Shown: positions 1 to 8,820, counted from the first letter of the stretch. The stretch: DNA of 64,000 bases from Methylorubrum suomiense (GCF_022179765.1 NZ_BPRE01000007.1:186001-250000), one strand, 5' to 3'. Numbers and translations: made by a program. Notes: generated by a model from the sequence alone, not told the origin.

Positions 1-39
1 GCCCGCGGGTCACTTGGATCGGGACGATCCCAGACCAGC

Positions 40-1167
40 TCACGTCCAATACAAGATTTTCGCGAAGGGCAGCCGCATCCCGATCCGCTCGTGGAAGAAG
101 GCCCGCATCTCCCGCATGACGTCCGCCGGGAGAACGTACTTCACCGAGCCGAACTTCGTGAATTTGCGGCTGCGCTCGGCCTCGCGCATGGGCAGGTCGG
201 AGCCGGGATACCAGCCTTCCAGGACCTCCTTCGACCCGGGCGTGAAACGGTGGGTGATGAGTTCGAGCGTCAAGTCGGGCGCGGGCACGTCGGCCAGCGC
301 TTCGGCGGCATCGGCGAGCAGGGCATCGTAGGCCTCTCGCCAGTCCTCCACGGGGAGGATCGGCGCGATGGTGAGGCCGACCGGATAGCCCGCACCGGCC
401 ATGGCGCCCAGCGCGGCGAAGCGCTCGGCCAGCGGCGCGGTGCCGCCCTCGTAGCGGGCAGCGGGGGCGGCATTGACCGAGAAGCGGATGCGGGTACGCC
501 CGCGATGCGGCAGGTCGAGGAGAGGCTCGATCGCGGCGAATTTGGTGGTGAAGCGCAGCTGGACCGGCGCTTCCCAAGCACCGAAATGCCGGATCGCTGC
601 CGAGAGTGACCCGGTCAGGTGCTCGATCCCGAGGGGATCCGTGTAGCAGGAGGCCTCGAAGGTCGTGCCCTCCGCCGCGCGCTCTGCGGACGCGCTGGTG
701 ACATTGCCACGACCGACATAAGCATCGAGATTGGTCAGGATCGCATCGAGATTGGCATAGGCGCGGGTGATCGGCGGTCCCGACAGGGACCCGGCAAGGT
801 AGCAGTACTGGCAATGTGCCGGACAACCTTCGGCGAGATCGAAGCGCCAATCGGCGCTTGGCGGGATCGGCTGAAGCTTGAGCTTCGAGGGCGGCGCCAC
901 GACGATCGCCAGCGTCGCTTTCGCCTCGGCATAGGGGCGGCCCGGGTCGCCCTGCTTCGCGCTGATCCGGTTGCTTGTTAGGTATTCCACCGGCAATCCC
1001 TGCCCTTCCGCCCGTTCGGCGATGGCGCGGCCATGAGCATGCTCCAAGGCCGCCGGGGTCACGAGCACCCGGCGCGGTCGCCACAGCCGGGTCGGCTTGC
1101 GGGCCGCCGCTCCGGGGTGGAATGCGCGTTCGCGCGCGTCGCTCGACCTGTCGGGTGCCTCGATCAT
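40..1167 (-). CDS. Spore photoproduct lyase-like radical SAM protein
   Basis: A 375-residue protein of the radical SAM superfamily. The cluster-binding CX3CX2C motif is at C115, C119 and C122 (GCPAHCQYCYLAG). A conserved cysteine follows in FEASCYTDPLGIEH (C174), the place where Bacillus SP lyase has its hydrogen-donor cysteine. By family it would reverse the spore photoproduct, a UV thymine lesion, using SAM and a 4Fe-4S cluster; related proteins occur in non-sporulating proteobacteria, where the substrate is unproven. It is divergent from the small gene at 1281. The start is the first ATG and could be further in, because the first 25 residues look unstructured. Family assignment is firm; the substrate is inference. 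Confidence 0.85.
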   Translation of the reverse strand: MIEAPDRSSDARERAFHPGAAARKPTRLWRPRRVLVTPAALEHAHGRAIAERAEGQGLPVEYLTSNRISAKQGDPGRPYAEAKATLAIVVAPPSKLKLQPIPPSADWRFDLAEGCPAHCQYCYLAGSLSGPPITRAYANLDAILTNLDAYVGRGNVTSASAERAAEGTTFEASCYTDPLGIEHLTGSLSAAIRHFGAWEAPVQLRFTTKFAAIEPLLDLPHRGRTRIRFSVNAAPAARYEGGTAPLAERFAALGAMAGAGYPVGLTIAPILPVEDWREAYDALLADAAEALADVPAPDLTLELITHRFTPGSKEVLEGWYPGSDLPMREAERSRKFTKFGSVKYVLPADVMREMRAFFHERIGMRLPFAKILYWT

Positions 1168-1280
1168 GGCAGGGCAACGATCGACTCGGCCCGCGGGTCC
1201 ACCGGGTTCGGAACCGCGCCTGCCGCTGCGCGATGATTCCGGGGGCGTGGAATCGTCTCACCGGAGCGGCCGAGGGCGCC

Positions 1281-1571
1281 ATGGCGGATTGGGAAGAGAA
1301 GCGGCAGGCTCTGGCGACTCTGGTGGCGCGCCGGATGGGGTTCGCCGATCCGATTGAGCTCGCTCCGCAGGATCGGGCGGCGGTCGATCGCGAGGTGGAG
1401 GCACTGGCCGACCGCGGCAATCCCGCCGACATTGAACCGGCGGATCCGGAGGCAGCTCAGCTCCACCGGGCCGTCGCAGCCTATCGCGCCGCGCGACAGC
1501 TTCGGGCCGACGAGGACAATGTCCGCCTCGCCGAGCGCGGCGAGGTCTTCGCACCCGAGGACGATGCGTGA
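1281..1571 (+). CDS. Hypothetical acidic/charged small protein
   Basis: A 96-residue soluble protein starting [20 protein letters not shown], with no signal peptide or membrane segment. It is rich in Ala, Glu, Asp and Arg and is predicted mostly helical by eye. I do not recognise a family. The ATG at 1281 is chosen because sequence further upstream in the frame runs antisense to the lyase-like gene and looks non-coding. It lies 49 bases before the YnfA-type gene on the same strand and may share its transcript. Function unknown. Confidence 0.6.
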   Translation: MADWEEKRQALATLVARRMGFADPIELAPQDRAAVDREVEALADRGNPADIEPADPEAAQLHRAVAAYRAARQLRADEDNVRLAERGEVFAPEDDA

Positions 1572-1620
1572 CGCCGAAACCCGGCTTGGCCATCGGCCCG
1601 GTCCGGTGCAAGCGCACGCC

Positions 1621-1950
1621 ATGACCCGCTCGCTCCTAGCCTTCTCCGCCGCCGCGCTCGCCGAGATCGGCGGCTGCTTCGCCTTCTGGGCTTGGCTGCG
1701 CCTCGGCCGCTCGATGGGATGGATCGTGCCGGGCCTCGCTTCGCTGGCTCTGTTCGCCTATCTGCTCACCCTCGTGGAAAGCGAAGCCGCCGGTCGCGCC
1801 TACGCCGCCTATGGAGGCGTCTATGTCGCGGCGTCGATCGGCTGGTTATGGGCCGTGGAGGGCCACCGGCCCGACCGCTTCGATTTGGCCGGCGGTGCAA
1901 TCTGCCTCGTCGGAATGGCGGTGATCCTGTTCGCCCCACGGGGCGGTTGA
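1621..1950 (+). CDS. YnfA family small membrane protein
   Basis: A 109-residue inner-membrane protein with four predicted transmembrane helices. Typical YnfA features are the N-terminal [17 protein letters not shown] segment, the [18 protein letters not shown] segment and the C-terminal [16 protein letters not shown] helix. The family resembles small multidrug resistance transporters and is linked in enterobacteria to efflux of quaternary compounds, but the physiological substrate is not settled. The start is the ATG at 1621, which gives the usual family length of 107-110 residues. Just after the unknown gene ending at 1571. Confidence 0.88.
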   Translation: MTRSLLAFSAAALAEIGGCFAFWAWLRLGRSMGWIVPGLASLALFAYLLTLVESEAAGRAYAAYGGVYVAASIGWLWAVEGHRPDRFDLAGGAICLVGMAVILFAPRGG

Positions 1951-2042
1951 TCGGGCGACAGGCGCGGCCCGGCCTGTCAATAGCGTCGCCTGCTCGCTGC
2001 GTCCCCAGGATGAAGGGCGCGCCGGGCGATCGCTTCCCACCC

Positions 2043-2672
2043 TCAGCGGAATCGGTTGCCGACCACGCCCGCCTCGACCGCCACCGAGAGCCGGTCGGTG
2101 ATCGCCCATTCGACGCCGACGCGCGCATCGGGAAGTACGGCAATGTCCTCGCGGGTGTAGAGCGGTGCGGCGGCATTGCCGCCGAAGCGCAGCCGTTCGT
2201 GCACCGCCCACGCCCCGGCCTTGCCGTAGAGCAGGACGTTGTCGGTCAGCAGCGTCCCGACCTGCACTTGGAAGGCGCCGGCAAAGTCTCGCGCGTAGCC
2301 GAAACCTCCGACGCCCGGCGTGAGACCGCCGGTGCCGGGTATCAGAAGATCGGCCCCGCCGACGATGCCGTAGACGAACCGCCCTTCCTGCCACATTCGG
2401 CCGCCCTCGAACCCGATCGTCGGGCCGCCATAGCTGCCGAAATGCTTGGACGAGGAAAACGCGTAGCCGGTCGACAGGGCGGCGTAGGAGCCGGACCAGC
2501 GCGAAACGCCGTCGACGCTCGGTGTCGACCAAGCGAAGGTGGGCAGCGGCGCGAAGCCCGCGAACGGCAGGACGCTCTGCGCCAGGGCCGGTGTTGCTCC
2601 GACGAGGCCGGATCCGAGGATGAGGCCTGCCGCGAGGCGTCGCAGCGTGGACGAATCGAGATGCCGCTTCAT
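2043..2672 (-). CDS. Outer-membrane beta-barrel protein (Omp25-like)
   Basis: A 209-residue exported protein. An N-terminal signal peptide of about 31 residues ends in ATPALA with cleavage before QS. The mature part alternates polar and hydrophobic residues, is rich in Gly and aromatics, and contains GYxFxxx and VLLYGKAGAWAV-like strands, ending VVGNRFR with a C-terminal hydrophobic/aromatic strand. This matches small outer-membrane barrels of Rhizobiales (Omp25/31, RopB type). It probably acts as a structural or adhesive surface protein. It is monocistronic as far as can be seen. Confidence 0.75.
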   Translation of the reverse strand: MKRHLDSSTLRRLAAGLILGSGLVGATPALAQSVLPFAGFAPLPTFAWSTPSVDGVSRWSGSYAALSTGYAFSSSKHFGSYGGPTIGFEGGRMWQEGRFVYGIVGGADLLIPGTGGLTPGVGGFGYARDFAGAFQVQVGTLLTDNVLLYGKAGAWAVHERLRFGGNAAAPLYTREDIAVLPDARVGVEWAITDRLSVAVEAGVVGNRFR

Positions 2673-2733
2673 ACGGCCAAGATAGCCGAGACGACGCGGC
2701 GGGGACAGGCTGCCGATGGGTGCCGACCTTGGT

Positions 2734-3480
2734 TCAGGACCTGCCGCGGGGCCGGGCCTCGGCGGCGGGGGCTGCCGCGTCCCATTCCCGATCGCGCTCT
2801 TTCAGCAATTCGGCTCGATCCAGCCGGTCCCCTGCATCCTGCTCCACCCCATCGTCGCGTGTACGAATATCCGAGGTTGCCGGGGACGGGGCCGGCTGCA
2901 CCGCCCGCATGAGAGCGACGACGATCCGGTCGAGATCGACCGAGGCAATCCCGAGGTTCGTCCCAATCTCGGTCCTGCGTCGCTGGGCCAAGTCGGCCCC
3001 GGTCGTGAAGGCCCGAGCGAGCCGCGCGCGAAGGGACGGTTCGAGGGAAAGCGTAGCGGTTGGCGCATTGCGCAGGCGCTCGAGCCGTCGCCGCTGGGTT
3101 GCCTCCGTGTCGTGATCGGCGCGGGCGCCCGGCACCATTCTGGCGAGTTCGCCGAGCAGGTGGGTTCGCAATGCGGCGACCCGCAGCGGACCGATCTTTC
3201 GCACGGCCAGAAGATCCGTCGGCGAGGCGCGGACCAGCGCGCCCATATCGGCAAAGCCCGCCTTTCGCAGCCGTGCTCGGAGCGACGCCGTCAGCAATCC
3301 GCGCCCGTAGCCCGATGAACTGAGACGTTCGACGCTGTCTCCGGTGAGGCCGTCGAAGAGCGGCAGGCGCGCGGAAACCTCGTCGAACAGCGTAGGGCCG
3401 GTGTCGGTCTTGGTCGTGGCGCGCCTCACTAGCTCGTGCATCCGGCCGAAGGGGTCATCGGTCCTGCGATCAGCGGGCAT
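2734..3480 (-). CDS. Hypothetical protein with helix-hairpin-helix-like segment
   Basis: A 248-residue soluble protein, strongly basic in the middle and with a low-complexity C-terminus. Around residues 58-110 is a segment (LRKAGFADMGALVRASPTDL followed by LLAVRKIGPLRVAALRTHL) that resembles the helix-hairpin-helix-like fold of RNA polymerase alpha C-terminal domains and other DNA-binding proteins. The start codon overlaps the end of the upstream SRAP gene by 11 bases, so the two are probably co-transcribed and translationally coupled. That suggests, but does not show, a role with DNA damage. No named family recognised. Confidence 0.6.
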   Translation of the reverse strand: MPADRRTDDPFGRMHELVRRATTKTDTGPTLFDEVSARLPLFDGLTGDSVERLSSSGYGRGLLTASLRARLRKAGFADMGALVRASPTDLLAVRKIGPLRVAALRTHLLGELARMVPGARADHDTEATQRRRLERLRNAPTATLSLEPSLRARLARAFTTGADLAQRRRTEIGTNLGIASVDLDRIVVALMRAVQPAPSPATSDIRTRDDGVEQDAGDRLDRAELLKERDREWDAAAPAAEARPRGRS

Positions 3481-4120
3481 CGTCGTGTTTCATGCCACGC
3501 CCGACCAGGGTGAGAGAACCATCTGGCAGAGGACGTTGGAGTTTCTTCGCTTCGGACCATGGCGCTCGCAGCCATGTCTCCCACTCGTTTTCCGTGGTCA
3601 GGATCACCGGCATCGCTTTCGGATGCACCGCGCCGACTTCCTCATTCGGGGGGCAGGTCAGGAAGGCGTAGAGGTCGTCCGTGGTCTCGCCATCCTTGAG
3701 CTTGCGCACGGAGGTCCAACCCTCGGTCCTGATACCGGCGAAGCCCGCGAGCGGGCGTTCCGCACCGAGGGCGAACCACACATCTCCGCCCTCCGCCTTG
3801 TTGAACTCGCTGAAGGCGGAGAGCGGCACGAGGCAGCGATGCTCGGGGCCGAGCCAGCGGCGCCAATGCGGTGAGCCGGTGTTGCGCACATTGGTCACGC
3901 CGGGATCGACTCGCTTGCCCTCGAGCGCGAAGGCCGGAGACGGCATGCCCCAGCGATGCATCGCCAGCACCCGCCGACCCTCGTGGTTATGAATGATCGG
4001 CGCAGCGGTATTGGGAAAGATGCCGGGCAAGGGCGGAAGGTTGCCGGTGCGGTCGTCGTCGATCCGGAAGGCTCGCCGGATCTCATCCTGGCTCTTCGTC
4101 AGGCTGTAGAGGTTGCACAT
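3470..4120 (-). CDS. SOS response-associated peptidase (SRAP/YedK family)
   Basis: A 216-residue SRAP-domain protein. The start is fixed at the ATG giving Met-Cys-Asn-Leu-Tyr-Ser because SRAP proteins need Cys2, exposed after Met removal, to form the thiazolidine cross-link with abasic sites in single-stranded DNA. A longer in-frame start at 4162 would bury that cysteine. Other family features are NVRNT near residue 77, SAFSEF with the catalytic glutamate near 105, and MPVIL in the C-terminal half. The role is protection of abasic sites at replication forks and self-reversal of the cross-link. It is the first gene of a probable two-gene unit with the gene ending at 2734. Confidence 0.9.
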   Translation of the reverse strand: MCNLYSLTKSQDEIRRAFRIDDDRTGNLPPLPGIFPNTAAPIIHNHEGRRVLAMHRWGMPSPAFALEGKRVDPGVTNVRNTGSPHWRRWLGPEHRCLVPLSAFSEFNKAEGGDVWFALGAERPLAGFAGIRTEGWTSVRKLKDGETTDDLYAFLTCPPNEEVGAVHPKAMPVILTTENEWETWLRAPWSEAKKLQRPLPDGSLTLVGRGMKHDDAR

Positions 4121-4223
4121 CTCGGCACCATTCTGTCGCGGCCACCAAGTGGGGCCCGACACGTTACCGGATACCGCAGGCGGCGCTCCCGAGGAGCCCC
4201 CCAGGCGCTATCGAGGAGCCACC

Positions 4224-5102
4224 ATGACGATCGATCCGCGGGAGGCCGGTCCGCGTCCCCCTTTCCCAGGAGCGCAGCAGCAGGAGCGGCCGGGGCTCAG
4301 TTCGAAGATGACGCCCGCGCCGGATCACGGTGAGACGAGCTATGTGGGCAAGGGTCTGCTGACCGATCAGGTCGCGCTGATCACCGGCGGCGATTCCGGT
4401 ATCGGCCGCGCCGTCGCCATCGCCTATGCCCGCGAGGGAGCCGACGTGGCCATCTCTTATCTCGACGTCGAGCAATCGGATGCCGAGGAGACGGCACGGT
4501 GGGTCGAGCAGGCCGGCCGGCGCGCGCTGCTGCTGCCGGGCGACCTGCGCGACGAGGACCATTGCCGCGCCATCGTCGCGCGCACCGTGTCCGAGCTCGG
4601 CCGCCTCGACATCCTCGTCAACAATGCGGCCGCACAGACCATCAACGAGGGTCTGGACGATGTGACGTCCCACGATCTCGAAGGGGCGTTCCGCGCCAAC
4701 GTCTTCGCCATGTATTACCTCGCCCAGGCCGCGCTGCCGCACCTGCGCCCGGGCTCGGCCATCGTCAATTCGACGAGTCAGCAGGCCAAGGTCGCGGACA
4801 GCTCGATGCTGATCTACGCCGCAACCAAGGGGGCGATCGCCAGCCTGACCATCGGCCTGTCGAACCTCCTGGCTCCCAAAGGTATTCGGGTGAATTGCGT
4901 GGCTCCCGGGCCGGTCTGGACGCCGATCCAGCCGATCGCCAAGACGCCGGAGCAGATCGAGCAACTCGGCGCCGACACGCCGCTCGGGCGGGCCGGTCAG
5001 CCAGCGGAACTCGCTCCCGCCTACGTGCTGCTCGCCTCGCGCGAGGGCAGCTACATGTCGGGTGCTCTCGTCCCGGTCACCGGCGGCACTCCGATGTACT
5101 GA
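4224..5102 (+). CDS. SDR family oxidoreductase (YghA/glucose dehydrogenase-like)
   Basis: A 292-residue short-chain dehydrogenase with an N-terminal extension of about 45 residues (Pro-rich, ending SYVGKGLLTDQVALITG). The NAD(P)-binding TGGDSGIGRA is at residues 54-63, NNAA near 133, and the catalytic S183, Y198 and K202 (YAATK) are present. The extension and the C-terminal GGTPMY are typical of the YghA-like SDRs of stress and solvent response; the substrate is not predictable. ATG at 4224 follows a GAGGAG ribosome-binding site. It is divergent from the SRAP gene and is followed by a strong hairpin at 5114. Confidence 0.85.
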   Translation: MTIDPREAGPRPPFPGAQQQERPGLSSKMTPAPDHGETSYVGKGLLTDQVALITGGDSGIGRAVAIAYAREGADVAISYLDVEQSDAEETARWVEQAGRRALLLPGDLRDEDHCRAIVARTVSELGRLDILVNNAAAQTINEGLDDVTSHDLEGAFRANVFAMYYLAQAALPHLRPGSAIVNSTSQQAKVADSSMLIYAATKGAIASLTIGLSNLLAPKGIRVNCVAPGPVWTPIQPIAKTPEQIEQLGADTPLGRAGQPAELAPAYVLLASREGSYMSGALVPVTGGTPMY

Positions 5103-5113
5103 ATGTGGTGAAG

Positions 5114-5140
5114 GGTGCCGTCCGTGGACGGCACCTTGTC
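5114..5140 (+). terminator. Probable intrinsic terminator after the SDR gene
   Basis: Ten-base perfect stem GGTGCCGTCC / GGACGGCACC with a very short loop, 11 bases after the SDR stop codon, followed by a weak T-rich run (TTGTC). The T-run is poor, so termination efficiency is uncertain. Confidence 0.6.
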
Positions 5141-5240
5141 ATCGCAGCCATCGAGGTTGGGGGCGATCTTGGCTCGGCTGGACCGATGCTATGATTTTGC
5201 TCGGTGGAGGGATGTGGGGATGCGGTGAACGCCTGTCCGC

Positions 5241-6161
5241 TCATCGATTGCCCTGGATGAGACCGCTGTCCCTAAGAAATTCAGCGGCGACGTCCCTGAT
5301 CAGCCGCCTCTTGACGTCCACCTCGGCGTTCAACCGCGTGATCGTCGCGCTATCGAGCTTCGACGACAATGCTTCCAAGATCTGCACTAGCGTCGGATGA
5401 GCTTGCGCCGTCTCGGTCTTGATGATCGGTGCGAGAAAATAATTGAAGAAGAAGCCTCTGTCATCACGGAGGATTTGAAGATCGTAGCCGCTGATACGTC
5501 CATCCGTGGAAAAAACGACGCCGACATCGACGCCGGATATCCGGAGTGCTTGATAGATATAGTCGGTGTCGACCTGCCTGACGATCTCCCGGGGAAAATG
5601 ACTGCCGTAAGTGCGTTCGAGCGGCTCCAACCCATCCGGACGTTCTGCAAACTCCTTGTTGATGCCAACGATCAGATTCGTTCCTCTTCCGATGGCTGCA
5701 AAGAGTTCGGAGATCGTCGCGATCTTCAGCACCTCCGACGATTGGGTGCGCATCGCGAGGGCATAGGTATTGTTGATGTCCGTCGGTCTCAGCCAAGTGT
5801 ATCCGATCGACAGATCGAGTTCTCGCAGCCGGGCATAGGCCGCGCCCTTGTCGTAGTTCGCCCGGTCGCCATAGACCAGCGAGAGGCGCGTGGTCGTATA
5901 TTCCCAATAAATGTCACCTCTTCTCGCCCGCATATGCGCGTGCATCTCTGAGGTGCTCAAGCCTTGGACCTTTTGGGCATCGAAGCCTTTCGAGGCGAGA
6001 AGCTGTCGCGTCAGTTCTGCGACGAGACCCTGTTCCGTAAAATCTTTTCCGACAACGACGATCGGTTCGGCAGCAGCCGAAACGCGCAGGGCGACGAGAA
6101 CAACGAAAACGCTCAACAGATGCCGCGCAACAACTTTTGAAAGCATTGGTCGCATCCGCAT
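5241..6161 (-). CDS. Osmoprotectant/glycine betaine ABC transporter substrate-binding protein (OpuAC/OsmF type)
   Basis: A 306-residue periplasmic binding protein. The signal peptide spans about residues 1-31 (hydrophobic LLSVFVVLVALRVSA, cleavage around AAA-EP). The mature protein begins IVVVGKDFTEQGLVAELTRQ, the usual opening of the OpuAC/OsmF family, which binds choline, glycine betaine or related solutes. GDIYWEYTTT and DINNTYALAM are further family segments. No permease or ATPase gene is next to it, so it is an orphan that must use a transporter encoded elsewhere. Its base composition and codon use are visibly less GC-rich than its neighbours, which suggests acquisition by transfer. Confidence 0.82.
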   Translation of the reverse strand: MRMRPMLSKVVARHLLSVFVVLVALRVSAAAEPIVVVGKDFTEQGLVAELTRQLLASKGFDAQKVQGLSTSEMHAHMRARRGDIYWEYTTTRLSLVYGDRANYDKGAAYARLRELDLSIGYTWLRPTDINNTYALAMRTQSSEVLKIATISELFAAIGRGTNLIVGINKEFAERPDGLEPLERTYGSHFPREIVRQVDTDYIYQALRISGVDVGVVFSTDGRISGYDLQILRDDRGFFFNYFLAPIIKTETAQAHPTLVQILEALSSKLDSATITRLNAEVDVKRRLIRDVAAEFLRDSGLIQGNR

Positions 6162-6754
6162 CTGCTCATGCTGATTTTCTTATAAAAAGCGGATCGACAC
6201 AAGAAACCGATTTCGGATGGTCAACATCGGTGGCAGTCGGTGATATGCGGTGCAGCCTGTGTCATCCCGTTGAGGTGTTTTCCTCGTTCGGCGATATCAT
6301 TACGGATGCGGAAAAATATTATCTTTCGTCAACTACGATAGTGGTAACTCTGCTAAAATCCAAGAGGAACTGTGTTGCTACTGCGGCCAAACATGTGGGC
6401 GCAGGGTCTCATATTGCTTGTTGCTGCAAGTGAAGAATGTAACGTGCAGGCCACGTATCCCCCATGATTCGATTTTGGCAGAAATGACGTCCACCTTCGT
6501 GGCTCAATAGATCGTTCTCGATCTGCCTTGGGGCGTCTTTTGAGGTTTGACGACCGATACCTTCGCCGGGCCGCTTTCCATCGTAGGGGAAGGGAACGCA
6601 GGTGCCTGCGCGCGACGCTGATCTGAGACGATAGAGGGCTGCTATAGGCTCATCCGCGCCAGGAGAGCTGAACGAAGCGATCGGCCCTGCCATTGATCGT
6701 CGTGGGTGAGGGTACCGTCGAGCGATGATGCCGGCGGGGCAACAGAGAAACCTG

Positions 6755-6914
6755 GGCGGCTGCCGATGTTGGCCCTGGTGGAACCCCTTCAGGATGCAGC
6801 AGCAGGCACTTTACGGCCTCAGGAACAGGAGCGGCGGTTCATGCTGCCAGGTGCTGCCAGCGCTTCCCCAGGACCTTCGGGAGAACCCGTTTTGTGCTTG
6901 GGCCTGCCACCGCC
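6755..6914 (+). ncRNA. Candidate 6S-like structured RNA
   Basis: A 160-base segment in a non-coding gap. The ends pair as GGCGG (6755-6759) with CCGCC (6910-6914). Inside, GGCCC (6771-6775) pairs with GGGCC (6900-6904), and further in GCAGCA and GGCA pair with TGCTGC and TGCC, leaving an unpaired central region. This long rod with internal bubbles and a 160-base length resembles 6S RNA. The 5' part (CCGATGTTGGCC then CCCCTTCAGG) is loosely like the 5' part of enterobacterial 6S (GATGTTCGC then CCCCTGAG). Orientation and identity are inference; no covariance search could be run. Confidence 0.35.
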
Positions 6915-7024
6915 AAACACGGTGAGAGACGATCGGATCCGGAAGCATGACCCGGCATAATCTCGGTGAGATGCACCGGCAAAAAGTGCGGACGTCGCAG
7001 CTTAGGGATAGGCCGGACAGCATA

Positions 7025-7051
7025 AAGCCCCGGACAGTCGATCCGGGGCTT
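7025..7051 (-). terminator. tRNA-Met terminator
   Basis: Ten-base perfect stem AAGCCCCGGA / TCCGGGGCTT with a 7-base loop, about 35 bases beyond the 3' end of the tRNA. Read on the minus strand the stem is followed by TTTATG. Confidence 0.75.
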
Positions 7052-7084
7052 GGCAGAATCATTCGATAACTGATCGAAGAATTT

Positions 7085-7161
7085 TGGTAGCGAGGGAGGG
7101 ATTTGAACCCCCGACACAAGGATTATGATTCCTCTGCTCTAACCAGCTGAGCTACCCCGCC
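7085..7161 (-). tRNA. tRNA-Met (anticodon CAT), elongator type
   Basis: The 77 bases fold into a full cloverleaf with encoded CCA. Acceptor stem GGCGGGG pairs with CCTCGCT, the D arm is GCTC/GAGC, the anticodon stem is GAGGA/TCCTT with loop ATCATAA giving anticodon CAT, and the T arm is GGGGG TTCAAAT CCCTC. The first pair is a G-T wobble rather than the mismatched end of an initiator tRNA, and there is no GGG/CCC anticodon stem, so this is not initiator tRNA. An Ile tRNA with lysidine-modified CAT cannot be ruled out by the anticodon alone, but the body matches rhizobial elongator tRNA-Met. Confidence 0.95.
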
Positions 7162-7201
7162 ACCGTCGCGGGGGGCGCTGCGGCGTCCCCCGGTGGGCGG
7201 C

Positions 7202-7231
7202 GATATAGGGAGAAGGTGGCGGGGGTGTCAA
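7202..7231 (-). promoter_or_regulatory. Sigma-70-type promoter of tRNA-Met
   Basis: On the minus strand a perfect -35 box TTGACA (7226-7231) and TATATC (7202-7207) are separated by 18 bases; the -10 lies about 40 bases upstream of the tRNA 5' end. Confidence 0.6.
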
Positions 7232-7283
7232 CGGCCTGCAGCCCTCGAGCTGCAGGTTCTTCGCGGGATGCTCCGGGCGGACG

Positions 7284-8552
7284 TCAAAGCGTCTGGCCGA
7301 AGATGCGGGCGACTTGGGGAATATCCTTGTCGCCACGCCCCGAGAGATTGAGCACCATCAGGTGATCGGCCGGCTTTGTGGGAGCCAGCTCGGCGACCTT
7401 GGAGAGGGCATGGGCCGGCTCCAGCGCCGGAATGATCCCTTCCAGGGAAGAGCAGAGCTTGAACGCCTCCAGCGTCTCGGAATCAGTCGCCGAGAGGTAG
7501 GTGACGCGGCCGGCCTCGTGCAACCAGGCGTGCTCCGGGCCGATGCCCGGATAATCCAGGCCCGCCGAGATCGAGTGCGCGTCGGCGATCTGCCCGTCGG
7601 CATCCATGAGCAGGTAGGTCCGGTTGCCGTGCAGCACGCCCGGCTTGCCGCCCGTCAGGGAGGCCGCGTGCAGGCCGCTCTGGACACCGTGGCCGGCGGC
7701 CTCGACGCCGTAAATCTCGACCTCGCGGTCGTCGAGGAAGGGATGGAACAGGCCCATCGCGTTCGAGCCGCCGCCGATGCAGGCAATCAGCGAATCGGGC
7801 AGGCGCCCCTCCAGGGCCAGCATCTGCGCCTTGGTTTCGTGACCGATCACGGATTGGAAATCGCGCACCATCGCCGGGTAGGGATGAGGACCCGCCACGG
7901 TGCCGATGCAGTAGAAGGTGTCGGCCACGTTGGTGACCCAATCGCGCAGGGCCTCGTTCATCGCGTCCTTGAGGGTCCGGGTGCCGGACTGCACCGGTAC
8001 GACCTCGGCGCCCAGCATCTTCATGCGGAACACGTTCGGCGCCTGCCGCTCGACGTCGACGGCTCCCATATAGACCACGCATTTCAGGCCGAAGCGGGCG
8101 CAGAGGGTCGCGGTCGCGACGCCGTGCTGGCCCGCGCCGGTTTCGGCGATGATCCGGGGCTTGCCCATGCGGCGGGCCAGGAGAATCTGGCCGAGCACAT
8201 TGTTCACCTTGTGCGAGCCGGTGTGATTCAGCTCCTCGCGCTTGAAGTAGATTTTGGCGCCGTTGCCCTTCGGTGCCTGCGCGCGGAAATGCTCGGTCAG
8301 GCGCTCGGCATAGTAGAGCGGGCTCGGGCGGCCGATATAATGGGTGCCGTAGCTCTCCATATCCGCCTTGAAGGACGGATCGGATTTCGCGTCCTCGTAG
8401 GCCTTCTCCAGATCGAGGATCAGCGGCATCAGCGTCTCGGCCACGAAGCGGCCGCCGAAGATGCCGAAGCGGCCGCGCTCGTCCGGCCCGGTGCGGAAGG
8501 AGTTCGGTGCGGGGTTCAGGGTCACGACGGGCAGTCCTCGATCAGGCGTCAA
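7284..8552 (-). CDS. trpB: Tryptophan synthase beta subunit
   Basis: A 422-residue PLP enzyme that condenses indole with L-serine to give L-tryptophan, normally in an alpha2beta2 complex with TrpA. The PLP lysine is K115 in [10 protein letters not shown], and the phosphate-binding GGGSNA and the GRGDKD C-terminal motif are present. The length is slightly above usual because of a 20-residue N-terminal lead before [12 protein letters not shown]. It follows trpF on the same strand after 268 bases. No trpA follows it: the next feature is tRNA-Met, unlike the common alphaproteobacterial trpF-trpB-trpA order. Confidence 0.97.
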   Translation of the reverse strand: MTPDRGLPVVTLNPAPNSFRTGPDERGRFGIFGGRFVAETLMPLILDLEKAYEDAKSDPSFKADMESYGTHYIGRPSPLYYAERLTEHFRAQAPKGNGAKIYFKREELNHTGSHKVNNVLGQILLARRMGKPRIIAETGAGQHGVATATLCARFGLKCVVYMGAVDVERQAPNVFRMKMLGAEVVPVQSGTRTLKDAMNEALRDWVTNVADTFYCIGTVAGPHPYPAMVRDFQSVIGHETKAQMLALEGRLPDSLIACIGGGSNAMGLFHPFLDDREVEIYGVEAAGHGVQSGLHAASLTGGKPGVLHGNRTYLLMDADGQIADAHSISAGLDYPGIGPEHAWLHEAGRVTYLSATDSETLEAFKLCSSLEGIIPALEPAHALSKVAELAPTKPADHLMVLNLSGRGDKDIPQVARIFGQTL

Positions 8553-8820
8553 TCTTTCTGATTGCGCGTGCTAGACCCATGGGAGGCCGGCCGCAATGCG
8601 ACGTCCCGTGCTTCCTGGAGCTTCGGGATCCTGTCGGGGCGGGTTTGCCGGCCAGAGACGTACTCTCGGTCGGCTCGCCTGAACCAGGTGGAAGCCTCTA
8701 GCACCGGTCCGGAATGGGCCCCGAGCTGCGAGCTGCCGATCGGCGAAGTGACGGGCTACTTTCGTTGGTCCGCGGATCGACGGCGACGGAGCCTTCTCGG
8801 CTCGTTGCGTGGGGATGTCG

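Larger units (their letters stand above)
6162..7084. other. Gene-poor spacer next to tRNA-Met
   Basis: No convincing protein gene. Bases 6162-6430 are AT-rich compared with the rest of the window. From about 6430 on GC rises; 6755-6914 can fold into a long rod (separate entry) and 7025-7051 is the tRNA terminator. Short open frames here lack typical codon use and ribosome-binding sites. Confidence 0.6.

Noticed and set aside
6409..6960. Open frames of about 85-95 codons in the gap beside tRNA-Met
   Set aside because: No ribosome-binding sites, atypical codon use, and overlap with the structured-RNA candidate.
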